Source: Saururus chinensis
Lineage: Eukaryota > Streptophyta > Magnoliopsida > Piperales > Saururaceae
DNA length: 64,000 bases
Assembly (NCBI GenBank): GCA_035235625.1
Contig: CP141148.1
Span: forward strand, 30,629,057-30,693,056
Reading direction: 5' to 3'
Part shown: positions 11,064 through 22,302 of the stretch, one piece after another
Numbering within the stretch: the stretch's first letter is position 1
Layout of the letters: every line of letters starts with the position of its first letter
Made by a program: the position numbers and the translations under genes
The notes under the pieces: generated by a model
The model's input: the letters and a program-made list of their open reading frames with translations, nothing else
Databases searched by the model: none
What the model was told of the DNA's origin: nothing

Positions 11064-12557
11064 ATGCCTCCTCTCTGTAGGCTCCTCCACCGCCTCCTCC
11101 CGAACTACCACACTCCTCCTCCTCCTCCTATTCGCCCCTTCTCTGCCTTCTTCCGGTTCCTCCACTCACCCCCGGACCCAGATTCGGCGACCCAGATCGC
11201 CCAATCCGTTGCTGACCAGCTCTCCCTCCCCGAAGCCGCCCCCACCGACGACCAGCCCCTCTCGCTCGCCCAGCGCCTCGATGCCCACTTCTCCCACCTG
11301 CGGTTCGACCTCCCCCTCCTCCGCCACGTCCTCGGCCTCGCCCCCTCCGCAGGACGGAACGTGCTTGTTCTCCAGCAGTGGCTAGCGCAGCACCCGGAGG
11401 GCGTGAAGCCCGACGACGCCTCGCTCAGCCATTTCGTCGAACACCTCGGCCGCGCCCGCGACTTCAAGGCCGTCCACGAGCTCCTCGTTTCCCACCGAGG
11501 TGTCTCCGGGGAACAGACCTTTTCGGCCGCCGTCAATCGTCTTGCCCGTGCAGGGCGGCCGACGAAGGTGGTTCGTTTCTTCCGGGATATGGAGAAAGAC
11601 TACGGCTTTGCCCGCGATCGGGCGATGATGGCGGTTGTCGTGTCGGCTCTCTGCGAGAACGGGTTCACTGGGCATGCTGAGAGGTTCGTAAAAGATCTGG
11701 CCGGTGAGTTTTTTCCTGACGAATCGATCTGTGATGCTCTGATCAGGGGTTGGTGCGAAGAGGGGAAGCTCGATGAGGCCAGGCGGCTGGCAGCGGAGAT
11801 GAATCGAGGTGGGTTTGAAGTGAGCACCTCTGCCTACAATTCTATGCTGGACTGTGTGTGCAAACTGTGCAGAAAGAAGGACCCACTTCTGCTTCAAGCC
11901 GAGGCCGACAGGGTTCTGCTTGAAATGGACGTGAAAGGGGTTCCTCGTGATGTGGGCACTTTCAATGTGCTGATCTCCAATTCATGCAAAATTCGCAATA
12001 CTAGTGATGCGGTGCAGCTGTTTGACAGAATGCACGAGTGGGGTTGCTATCCGGATTCTACTTCTTATCTGCTGCTGATAAAGAGTCTATACCAGGCTGC
12101 AAGGATAGGCGAAGGGGACGAAATGATGGACCGCATGAAGTCTGCTGGCTTTAGCGGGGCACTGGACAAGAAGGCATACTATGGGTTCATCAAGGCCTTG
12201 TGTGGGATTGAGCGGGTGGAGCACGCCATGAAGGTGTTTGCGAGGATGAAGAAGGATGGATGTGGTCCGGGGATCAAGACTTACCAGCTGCTCATCGAAA
12301 AGTTGGCTTCTCATGGCAAGGCTGATAGGGCCAATGCTCTTTTCCGCGAGGCAGTCAAGAAGAAGATACGGGTGGAAGCCAAGGTCTATAGGATTGATTC
12401 CCGATATGTGAAGAAATCTAAGAATCAGTTGAAGAAGGAGGCGAAGCCAAAGAGGGAGACCCTGCCTGAGAAAATGGCAAGGAAGAGGCGACGGCTTCGA
12501 AAGCTGAGATTGAGTTTTGTGAAGAAACCCAAGAAAGGAATGATGAGGGCTTATTGA
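11064..12557 (+). CDS. PNM1: Pentatricopeptide repeat protein, PNM1-like
   Basis: This is an intact single exon of 497 aa from the ATG at 11064, or 540 aa from the in-frame ATG at 10935. I prefer 11064 because the peptide then opens with a hydrophobic/basic mitochondrial presequence-like stretch (MPPLCRLLHRLLP). P-class PPR helices run from about residue 140 to 440, with phrases such as DALIRGWCEEGKLDEARRLA, TFNVLISNSCKIRNTSDA and TSYLLLIKSLYQAARIGEGD. The C-terminus is lysine/arginine-rich (LPEKMARKRRRLRKLRLSF, VKKPKKGM), looks like a nuclear localisation signal, and closely recalls Arabidopsis PNM1. PNM1 is dually targeted to mitochondria and nucleus and binds NAP1 and TCP8 in the nucleus; that role is carried over by homology. 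The first 400 bases are strongly GC-rich, unlike the flanks, which fits a monocot GC gradient. No PPR-associated E or DYW domain is present. Confidence 0.82.
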   Translation: MPPLCRLLHRLLPNYHTPPPPPIRPFSAFFRFLHSPPDPDSATQIAQSVADQLSLPEAAPTDDQPLSLAQRLDAHFSHLRFDLPLLRHVLGLAPSAGRNVLVLQQWLAQHPEGVKPDDASLSHFVEHLGRARDFKAVHELLVSHRGVSGEQTFSAAVNRLARAGRPTKVVRFFRDMEKDYGFARDRAMMAVVVSALCENGFTGHAERFVKDLAGEFFPDESICDALIRGWCEEGKLDEARRLAAEMNRGGFEVSTSAYNSMLDCVCKLCRKKDPLLLQAEADRVLLEMDVKGVPRDVGTFNVLISNSCKIRNTSDAVQLFDRMHEWGCYPDSTSYLLLIKSLYQAARIGEGDEMMDRMKSAGFSGALDKKAYYGFIKALCGIERVEHAMKVFARMKKDGCGPGIKTYQLLIEKLASHGKADRANALFREAVKKKIRVEAKVYRIDSRYVKKSKNQLKKEAKPKRETLPEKMARKRRRLRKLRLSFVKKPKKGMMRAY

Positions 12558-13422
12558 ATGGTACTTTCAGCTTCTTGGTCTTTATCTCTTTGATTTTGAA
12601 TTGAAAGAGAATGCGTTGTTGGGTGTCTAATATTATCAGCTGCTTTAGTTTTTCCAATTCTGACTAGATAGGAAACCTGCATCATGGAGAGTCAGAATTT
12701 GCAGAATTTTGTAAACCTGCATCATTGAGAGTTACCAATTCTTCTTTCCAAGTTCATTGTTTTGTTGTTGTGTTTTGCTATGGATTGAGGATCTTCATGT
12801 TTGTAAATCTTTACCAAGCTTCAAATTCACAAATGAGAGTTTGGAATCAAATAATGTCTGTTCTGATTGCTCGAATATATGGGAAAAGGTAAAGAAGACC
12901 TATCAATAGTAATGGACCTGGTATTATTAATCATGACAAGTGCTGCAATAACTGTTTGCATTGTCTTTGCTTGAGGAAAGGTAGTAGGTAAAGCAGGCTG
13001 GCTAATATACTGCCTGGGTCTTTTTCATGGTTTCTGCTTCGGCTATGCTTTGGGAGTTAAATTTTATGGAACTTCCCGTTGCTGACTCCCAAATCTTCTT
13101 TGTGGGATGTGGCATTAACTGCTATAGAAAGATTTGAGGAAAAACTTAGATACACACTCTTTGAAGGACGGAATGATCTATAAAAAAGGGAGCTATGGAG
13201 CTCACTAAACCCCCAATTTTTATTACTCTGGATGACGATGACAAACAATGGTAATAATTAGGCAACAATTTTTTATTTTCCTTTTTTGATTATATTTGTT
13301 CATAATTAACAATTTTATTGGCATGTTTGAAGTTAGTATAGATTTTTTTTATTTGAAAAGCACATAATTACTTATGAGTTTTGCATGTTCTTATGGCGTT
13401 TTTTTTTATGCAATTATATCAA
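12558..13422. other. 3' region of the PPR gene and spacer
   Basis: The 3' UTR begins at 12558, with T-rich stretches and a short direct repeat, 'cctgcatcat(g/t)gagagt', at about 12677 and 12717. I see no further gene. Confidence 0.4.
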
Positions 13423-13532
13423 AGATGGTTGGTTTACCCCCCATTTAGGCAGCTCACCCCCCTTCCAAAGATGGTAAATTGTATATAAGGGGGTGGGTTG
13501 CCTAAATGGCGGGGGTGGCAAACCAGCCATCC
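13423..13532. mobile_element. 110-bp Mutator-type MITE with perfect 9-bp target duplication
   Basis: The ends are inverted repeats: AGATGGTTGGTTTACC at the left, and GGATGGCTGGTTTGCC as the reverse complement of the right end. The arms continue inward through 'atttaggca' and 'tgcctaaat', making one long hairpin. The 9-bp direct repeat TTATATCAA flanks it exactly at 13414-13422 and 13533-13541. A 9-bp duplication is the hallmark of Mutator-like elements. It is non-coding. Confidence 0.82.
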
Positions 13533-13555
13533 TTATATCAAATTTACTCGGTGAA

Positions 13556-15152
13556 AGAAATTTTAGCAATTTAACAAAATGACCCTAGAATATACCATAA
13601 TATACAAAATGTCTTATATTTATGTATAATACAAAAAAAATGACCTATCGTACATGTGAACTCCCACACATGTGGCAATAATTATCTTTTTTTTTTTTCT
13701 TTTTAACTTCACGAACCCACTACTCCCTTTGCCAGCAACTCTATGTTTGGACTCTGTCACCAGCTTCACCCCCACTTGCTCCACTTCATTCACCTTCACC
13801 TCCTCGTCAATTGTCTTCTCTTCCTCTCCTTGACCACCACCACCTCTTCCTCCCATCTTCTCTGCCACGACATCCCTCCCTCCCCTCCTCTCCCCTCTAT
13901 CATCCTTCCCTTTTCCTCATTGATCGCCTCTTTTTTCTCCTTGTAATCTAACAAAAGTAGTTACAAGATAGCTAGTGATATTATAAATTTATTTATTTTT
14001 TCTACAAGCTTAAATCTTAAAAAATGAATATATAAACATGTTAAACTACTTAAAACTAAAATTGAGTTTTATTTTTACTTAATTTTGAGCCTTTTCTAAC
14101 ACTAACCCAAACCTCCAACATGCAATCGAAAAATAAGTTATTGTTTTTTCTAACACTAACCCAAACCTCCAACTAGTAGTCGACAAATAAATTTATTGCA
14201 GTAAATGGGATTCAAGACAATATTTTGAGTGATAGTATCTCTTATAATATTTATAATAAATTATCTCAATAAATGAAATAGATAAACAAAAAAATAAAAT
14301 AGATTTTAAACATGCTATTATCAACTGTCTCAGATGTTGTATTTTGACTGTTGACTTTCATATTGTCCGGCGCCAGAGATTGCCTCTTTCTCCGGTGACG
14401 ACAACCTAGTTCTCTAACATCAACAACCATTTATTGATGCATGTCAGTCAAGAGAAACACATTTAAAATCTACATTATTTTTCTATTTTTTAGTTTGGTT
14501 TATTAAGATAGTTAATTGTAAATATTGAGGGAGATACTGGCTGCTAGAATGTTGTCTTACATCCCCCCTCACTGCAATAAATATGTTTATCGATTGTCTA
14601 CTATTGGTATGCGGTGTGGGTAAGCAATAGAAAAACTCATAATCAAGTAAAAATAAAACTCGCTCTTGGTTTTTAGTAGTTTACCGTATTTATGATTTCA
14701 TTTTGTAAGATTTGAGCTTGTCGGGTAAAAAAATTAATAGCTCCACTAGCTAGGTTTGACTAATTTTATCAGATTTTGGAAAGAAGGAAGAGGAGGTGAT
14801 AGAGGAGGAGGAGGAGGCAATGGTGGAGGCGAAGGTAAATGAAGTAGAGCTGATGGCAAAGATGGTGAAGGTGGTGGCCGAGATAGTCGAGTTGATGGAG
14901 GAGGTAGTGAAGCCAGTGACAAAAGTGGCAGAGTCAAAGCTGGAGCTATTGGTGAAGGAAAATAGTAGGTTGGTGAAGTTAAAAGGAAGAAAATAAGAAA
15001 ATAGTATATATATATAGTTCATGCCACAAGTGTTGAGGTTCACATGTGTACAAGGTTATTTTTTATATTACATAGAAATGTGTGACAATTTATACATTAT
15101 AATATATTTTAGGGTTATTTTGGTAAATTGCTAAAAAAATGTTATTACTATT
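13556..15152. mobile_element. Foldback element with long (about 350 bp) inverted arms
   Basis: The left arm (13556-13910) is the inverted complement of the right arm (about 14780-15150). Outermost is 'ttagcaattta' against 'taaattgctaa', then 'aatgaccctagaatata' against 'atattttagggttatt', then 'acatgtgaactcccaca' against 'gaggttcacatgtgta', then CT-rich tracts against GA-rich tracts. Long arms with no transposase suit a nonautonomous Mutator-like or foldback element. Each arm carries a Glu/Lys/Val-rich open frame (63-97 codons, sharing 'KVNEVE'), but this follows from the biased arm sequence. The loop (13911-14780) is AT-rich with direct repeats of 'tctaacactaacccaaacct'. I could not fix its target duplication. 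Confidence 0.7.
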
Positions 15153-15410
15153 GTGGAGCTGATTGTAATGGCCCTTTGTTTGTTTACAACAAGGCTCCCA
15201 AAGGGGACGGATTGTCGTGACCAAATAGATGAGGATGTGTACATTTTTTATGTGCATATTTTTTTTTGCAAGAAACAAAAACCGTGGGTTCTAGCAATAT
15301 GAGATGATGTTGTTTTATGTTAAAAAAAAATGATGATTTGTACAAAAAAATTGATGACGTTTTAAAATACAATGTTGCTATATGGACCCCAAAAAATTTC
15401 TTTACCTTGT
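15153..15410. other. Spacer
   Basis: No gene or element end is recognised. Confidence 0.3.
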
Positions 15411-16640
15411 TTCTCATTGGACGTGTCTAACCCGACCAAACCCCATGACCAACATACATAGATGTCCATGCATAATACACAGAGGTTTAAGATGCTACAT
15501 AGTTATATAAAATGGTCCTATGATAGTCACCTGATAGTAGGGATGTTGCTGGGTCGGGTTTTGTTAAACCTCGGACTCGATACCATTTCAATAATAGTAA
15601 CTCGAACCTAACATGAATGCTAAACCTCGAACTCGATACCATTTCAAAAATAGTAACTCGAACCCAACATGAGTACCCTATTGTACTAAACTTAAACTTA
15701 AACTTGACTCAATTTGACCAGTTTAGAATTATTTTTTTAAATATATTTTTTTTAAATCACTTGATTATAAATACAAAATATAATATTTTAAATCATTATT
15801 CAATTTTCTCTCTTGCCAATCAATAAATATGAAAAAATACAAATAAAAATGTAAAAAAATTATATTTATAATTTTAATAAGGTTGGGTTGGGTTAGATCA
15901 CTTGAAATTCGAATCCTATCTAAATAACTATTAGATTGAATTTGGAAACCCAAACCCAACCCATTAGGGTCAAGTTGGGTTTTACCATACACCCACCAAG
16001 TGGCATCCCTACCTAATAGCCATGTATCATGTTAGACCTCTATGTATGATTCTAAGACCCATATCCATGTTTGTGATGGACCTTCACCATGGAGCCCAGT
16101 TAGGAAAACATTTTCCTTTCTCGTCTACCCTAGACAAATTTTCAACATGTATACCTTGTAAAACATGTATCTTTTCTCATATACTTTACCTCATACCTAC
16201 CTCTACTTCCTTTCTTTGACAAAGCTATAGTCGCTCATGCCTCTCACTTTCTGGCTTGGATCTGCCAACCCTTATACTCATTGGACATGTCTATCCTAGC
16301 CAGGCTCCATGACCAGCATACATTGAGGTTCATGCATGGTACATAGAGGCTTAACATGCTACATAGATACATAAAATGGTCCCATCAGTCACTTGATAGC
16401 CATGTGCCATGTTAGGCCTTTATGTACAATTTTAAGACACATATTTGCATTGGTGAGGGACCTTAACCATGGAGCCTAGTAAAAAAAACATTTTCTTTTC
16501 TCAACTACCCTAGACAAATATTCAAAATTTCTCTTATATACCTTGTAAAACATGTATTCTTTTCCATCCACTTTACCCTGTACCTATAACTACTTCCTTT
16601 CTTCGACAATGCATTGGTCATGTCTTTCACTTTCTAGCTT
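15411..16640. repeat. Tandem duplication of a unit of about 370 bp, first copy split by a MITE
   Basis: Copy 1 starts near 15411 ('ctcattggacgtgtctaacc') and resumes after the inserted MITE at 16012. Copy 2 starts near 16276 ('ctcattggacatgtctatcc') and runs to about 16640. Shared phrases include 'aaaatggtcc', 'accttcaccatggagccc' against 'accttaaccatggagcct', 'ccctagacaaat', 'ataccttgtaaaacatgta' and 'acttcctttctt'. It is non-coding. Confidence 0.8.
15538..16011. mobile_element. hAT MITE with 8-bp target duplication
   Basis: Ends: TAGGGATGTTGC at the left, and TAGGGATGCCAC as the reverse complement of the right end. It is flanked by CCTGATAG (15530-15537) and CCTAATAG (16012-16019), seven of eight matching. 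The insertion point is confirmed because the second tandem copy of the host repeat lacks it ('ttgatagccatgtg'). The 474-bp interior has 'gggtcgggttt' and 'caacccattagggtcaag' subterminal runs and no coding frame. Confidence 0.82.
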
Positions 16641-16941
16641 GAACCTACGCTTATAGGCAGCTCCCCCCCCCTGCCCCGTTTTGCACTGATACATGGGTAA
16701 AGGGAATCCCCTTCCCTTGTCAAGGGAGGAGTAGACCTCACCCTATTTTCTTGACATCTTCTCCATGTTAGGGATAGGGGGTGGGCTGATTGGACTCATG
16801 CTGACCCCCTATGCAGCTTGGTTGCGACAACTTGAAAAGGGGTACATTGTCATCCTGCTCCCTCCATTAGAGAAGAGGGACCTTCTTGTGTGACCATCTA
16901 GATTGCAGGGGATTTTGATGTCCTTCTTTCTCTTCATTAAT
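16641..16941. other. Spacer with C-run and direct repeats
   Basis: A 'gctcccccccc' tract at about 16659 and G/C-rich text are present. No gene is seen. Confidence 0.3.
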
Positions 16942-17345
16942 GTATAACACCCAAGAATTTTTTAAATTTCCAAACATGGCGATGTAGAAAATAGTAAGTT
17001 TGACCCTTAAAACTTCTTAGTAGAATAACTTCTTATGTAGATAAAGTTTATTTAAACATTGAAGTTACAAAGTAGACAAAAATAACTTTAAAATGCTACT
17101 AAGAACGTATGAATTAGAGTTTGGATGAGGTACTTATACCAAATATAATATTTAAAAATTTCTAAATCCATGTAAAAAATAGTGAATTTCATCATTTAAA
17201 TTTTGTTAGTAGAATAACTTCTTATATATATGGATTTTAGGTCTAAAACTTTAGGATAAGAAAGTAGATAGAAAGATCTTCTAAATGCCACTAAAAATAC
17301 ATGAATCAGAGTTTAAATGAGGAAGTTACTACCGCTCAAAGTTGG
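16942..17345 (+). mobile_element. Ty3/gypsy LTR 5' fragment, internally duplicated
   Basis: It begins 'tgtataacacccaagaattt', a plant TGTAAC-type LTR start. It contains two copies of a block homologous to 26190-26260 of the solo LTR described below ('aagtagacaaaaataac' and 'gaaagtagatagaaagat', each followed by a 'gaatcagagttt'-like phrase). It is only a fragment, and old. Confidence 0.55.
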
Positions 17346-17815
17346 ACCTAAAGTGCTAGATGCACGATGTTTCGATAGTCGCATTAGTGAAACTTTATTT
17401 TTTACTAATGTAGATTATCATAAGCTTATTTTTACCATTCAATAAAAAATATTATTTTTTAAAATATAACTATTAATATGGGACAGAGAAAATATTTATT
17501 TAACTAAATTTTTTTTTCATTGTCCATGAGTTACCACTTACCCATAAATGCATAAAGCCCTTGTTGAATGCTAATATAAGCCATCACAATTGTTGACAAG
17601 TCATAAGGACCCTGCCAACTTAAACTACTATCTATCGATAGATAGAAAAAAAGGACCCTATCAACACCTAATGATAGACTCCACAACCACTCATCGATAT
17701 GCAAAGTGCCGTCAATAGCTACAATCCTGCTTCGAGATAGACACATTGACGCTTGTTGATTATCATACCCAACTTTTGTAGAACTTGAGCATTTTACATC
17801 CCAACTTCAAATTTA
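17346..17815. other. Spacer with Stowaway-like end
   Basis: The phrase 'aactattaatatgggacaga' at about 17467 matches the end motif of the Stowaway-like MITEs found elsewhere in this window. No gene is seen. Confidence 0.35.
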
Positions 17816-18335
17816 GTCATTGATCTCAAATAGAATCTTCGTATTGGGGATATCAGGAGCCCAGCCGCCATCGACTCCCCCCTTCCGTTCCTCCCATCTT
17901 GGCTCGCATCCCCCCGCCGCCCATGCGTCCCTACCGCCGCTCGTCCACACCATGCCCAGCCGCCCTGATTCACCCATAGGCCTTCTGCTGCAACACCCCG
18001 CCGCACACAGCTTCCGATCGCCATGCCCATCCCCCTTTCTTGCCTCCTCTTCCTTTTCCGTCACCATAGGAAGTGGAGAAGGGTGGCGCCAGGTTCCCCT
18101 CTCCTCTCCCTCCCCCCCTCTACTCCCTCCCCACTAAGGAAGCCCTTCGGTTGCTTCCTCGGTGTAGAGGGTGTAGAGGGAGCAGAGGAGGGGGGCTGGG
18201 GGGGAGGAGTAAGGGGGAGAAGGGCAGTGCTCAGCCATTCCCCCCCACGAGGAGAAGTAAGGGGGGAGGGGCGAGAAGAGAGGGGCTGTGCTCCGAAGGC
18301 CGGAGTCCCTTCCCCTCTGGTGGGATTTTATTTTT
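17816..18335. other. GC-rich Pro/Ser/Gly-coding block abutting the CACTA-like end
   Basis: This is an abrupt 500-bp GC-rich island, open on both strands in several frames (e.g. HPPAAHASLPPLVHTMPSRP on plus). No family is recognised. It runs directly into the CACTA-type subterminal repeats. It may be captured host DNA inside the element or simply biased sequence. Confidence 0.35.
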
Positions 18336-19055
18336 TTAATCTTTTATTTTATTTTAGTGATGCTTTTATAGGCGTCGCTAATAACCATTTTTAAATTTTT
18401 TAGTGACGCTTTCTAAAGCATCGCCAATAGATGTTTTTTATTTTTTAAAAAAAGAATTTCTTATTAGGGACGCTTTTATAAGCATTGCTCATAACTATTA
18501 TTATTATTATTTTCTTTATTAATGACCCTTTAAAAAGTGTCGGTAATAGCTATTTTTATTATTTTTTTAAAATTTTTATTTATTAGTGGCACTTTTTGTA
18601 AGCATCGCTAATGATTATTTTTTAATTATTTTTTTATTATTAGGGAAGCTTTCATAAGCGTCACTAATTAAATTTTTTTTATTTTTATTATTAGAGACGC
18701 ATAAATAAGCATCGCTAATAAAATATTTTTTAATTTTTTTATATTAGCAATGCTTTAGAAAGCGTGGCTATTAATTAATTATTAGAGACGCTTAGAATTA
18801 AACATCGCTAATATAATTATTAGCGATGCTTAATAAAACATCAAAAAAGAAAATAATTAGTGACGAAAAAGTAAATATTACTAATAATAGATAATTAGTG
18901 ATGCTTTGTCATAAGCATTGCTAATGAGCAATAGCAATTTTATTTTTATAGACGTATTTAGTGATGCTTTTTATGGGTCGCTAATAGTTATTAGCGAAGC
19001 TAATACAACTATTAACAACGCTTTTAGTCCTTTTTATGGTAGTAAGACCCAACTA
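18336..19055. mobile_element. End of a CACTA (En/Spm)-like element with subterminal repeats
   Basis: At least ten degenerate copies of 'tagtgacgctt' and its complement 'aagcgtcgctaa' alternate through 700 bp. This is the dense subterminal repeat arrangement of CACTA transposons. The right border reads 'tttttatggtagta', the complement of TACTACCATAAAA, a CACTA-type terminus. I found no matching left terminus, so the element looks truncated. Confidence 0.6.
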
Positions 19056-22000
19056 TACCATATGAGGCATTTGACTTCAACCATTACAAAAATGGACATT
19101 TTAAGCCAAAATTCCCAGCAACGTGAAGCTATGTAATTTGCTTATGTGCAAACATAAATATGCTACAAATATCCAAAATTCTTGTAATGATGGGTGAATT
19201 TTTTGCATGGTATGCAAACTTAAATATGAAACATATATTCAAGTTTCCTATCTGCAAACTTGTCTGATGACGATGTTAACTGAATTATTTGCAACACATA
19301 TCATTTGATTATACAACATCGATAATTTGTTCTCCTACGTCATGAAAAATTTAAGACGACCTATAGTCATATCTTATATCCGCCTATGTGAACATGCATT
19401 AATTGTTTGGCTGCCATTATCTGGAGAGTGACAGTCATTTAAATTTGGGCTTGCAAAGCCAGAAGAAGCGATCCCCTCATCACATACACTAACAGGATTT
19501 CCCATCGTAAGAACAGAGAAATCCGATAGGCGACTCTGCGAATGGTAACTACAATGTGTTGCCTCTTCACCCGGCGTTGTGCTACCCAATGTCTTCACCT
19601 CTTTCTTCCTAAATGTGTGAGAAGAAAGATCCTTCTGGTCAAAATGCCTCGCCATGTCTATAATTCTTTGCCAAGCCGATCTTCCAGAGCTTGTCATATA
19701 AATATGCTTGCTCTGGGATGCAAAGGAGACGAAGAATACGATGAGAGCGAAACCGGAAGCTGTCCCTGCAATGAGGAAGAGCCCCCAAAAACAGTCAAGA
19801 GTAAGACTGTTGGATGTTATCTCCGTAGGACAAGTCGTCTGGCCGAACCTGGCCTGCTCTATCTTAGTCATTTTGTCTCCCTCTGTAATATCGAGTATTG
19901 CCCGTGAAACATCGGGTACTAGAGGAGAGCCCCTAGGGAATACCTGTTGCATGCAGTTTGATCACGTGATTACACTAATTAAATGCAGACAAACGGAGAA
20001 TAAAAAAAGAGTGGGATAAATATTAACTCACAAATCCAAAACCAGCGGCCTTGTAGGTAGGGCCAACCATGGCGTACTTGTTGCAGTACTTTGCGAGGAA
20101 GAGCTTGATGTAAGGGATCTCATCGAAGACAGCGGCAACTCCCCCGTTTTGGCTTCCTTTGGAGAGAGCTTCTGCGTACTCATCTGGAGTGGAGTACACT
20201 TTGAACTTCTTCTCGTCAAAGTTCATTCATTTCAGCATGCCTCCAATGAAGGTGCCATTTTGAAAGCCCACGTAATGCCCGTTCTTTAATAGCTCGTTCA
20301 CATCAGTAATGGTTGGCTGGAGTTGTTGCACCGTTAGCATTGAAGTTAAGCTAGCAGTGTAACTGGATGTGAGAATCAAAACCACAAACACCCATATGAT
20401 CACAATAAATCTGGCCAAGTTGCTCACCACCTTCTCCTCTGCAGTGATTTTGGTTAAAAAAAGGTGTTACTATCATGTCAGATTAGAATGATAAGGACCT
20501 GAAATTGATGAAAAGAGCTTATGTAAGGGTGTACAGAACTGTGGGCAAACACAAGGGTGGAGAAGGAGAACCAAAAGATAATGCCTGCTTGTTGGGATGG
20601 GGGCCCTCGGAACTCTTCGTTGATCCGATGTTCGAGGACCCACACCACGAAGCCCGTGAAGATGAAGGCAGCCCCACTTGTCAACCAGAGATTCATGCTG
20701 AGCGGTTTCAAGAAAATCCAGGCATTATTTCTTTCATCAATATCCTTGATGGGCACAATCATAGACACACCTGATTCTGTATATGGCATTGTGAAATCCA
20801 CATATAATGATCGGTTGGCTCGGATTGTAATGTCCCCAACCACAGCATCAAATTTCTACGCAATCAATACATATAGCAACATTGAGATTGCTGCCTAATC
20901 ATATCACTGCAAATGTATCATTTGAACTACGTACTAACAAGTTTATATATGCAATGAGTATTACTGACCTGAAGATAGACTTGGTAAACAAGATCGTCGT
21001 ATGTACCGGCACTTCGTCCATCTGGTCCCTCGAAGGGAACAAATTCATGTGGAAGGGCATATGGTAACTCCTTCAATACAGCGTTGAACACATCTATTGA
21101 GAAGCCCGTCACCTTGATTGCATTAGTCTTTGGATCTCTCTCCACCTTCACGAAGTCTTTCGACCCATATTCATTTGGAACACCTATCTTGAGTATCTTG
21201 CCGCTGGTCGGTATCTCCCAACCCTTTGGAACCGCAGTCGTATCTCCAGGCCATATTGCAGGTTTGAGATCGGCAATAGAAGTTGAATACATTGTTTTGT
21301 TAGGTGGATTTAATACGCGAGAAAGTCCAAACTTTGGTGTCCAAAACCCAAGTACTCTCTCCGACTTTCCAACCAAGTTGATGATTTCAAAAGCTGATGA
21401 CTGCAATTCTCCGTTGACAAGACTGAATTCCCCACCAAGACCTTTAAATCTGGTCTTCAAAATTGCATTGAGGAGTTCCGGGCCCATGAGAGAAACACCC
21501 AGATTTGCCAAGTCGGTTGAGTTATCGCCGAAGTTGGACTTCGTAAAGTTAGAATTGGAGGTGCCGACCACCTCAACAGCCTTAGCAAGGGCCCATACTG
21601 TATCATATGCCCACAACCCGAATATGCTCAGTGCCGCCCACCCTTCCATGGTGGTATACTCTGAAAGCATTTTCTTCTTCCATCTCTCCTTGAAGTTTCC
21701 TAACTCTTTGGACTTGGGAACGTATGGTCTGACCCCTATCACACCCTGCATGGACTCGATTACTGACGAATGCATGGAATCCAAGAGATTAGCTATGCCA
21801 TCGGTTATAATCCATGCACAACCATCAAACAGCCCAATCTCTTTTGCCGCAGAGAACAGACGGGACTTGAGGGATGAAACCATGTGGACAACAAAGACCC
21901 TTGTCTGCATGTTCATCAACTTGTAAAGCTCCTTCAAGATCTGATCGTCAGTTGAGGTGGGAGACAGGACGCTCCTGTAAGGGACGCGTGAGTCGGTCTC

Positions 22001-22302
22001 TTGCAAGGCGTCGATGAGATACGGGATGATGCCATTGCCGTACTCGGTGTCTTCGTAGATGGGAACCACCTGCTTCCACCCGAATGCCCGGACCAGGGAT
22101 GAGACGGCCCTCACCTGGGCGGAATCGTTTTGAGCTGTGCGGATGAAGTAGGGAGATCGAGTGGACAGAGGAGTACTAGTGGCGCTCAAGGAGATGATGG
22201 GCACCTTGGATTTATTGCCCATATCCATCAAGAAGGCTGTCCGGGCTGATGTTTCGGGCCAAATGATGGCTTTCACTTGGACATTTTTCATCAAGTCCAG
22301 AC

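Noticed and set aside
11105-12314. Several long minus-strand frames within the PPR gene (up to 171 codons)
   Set aside because: They are shadows of the GC-rich PPR coding strand.
21084-21926. 280-codon plus-strand frame
   Set aside because: It is antisense to GLR exon 2, whose amino-acid motifs are clear on the other strand.
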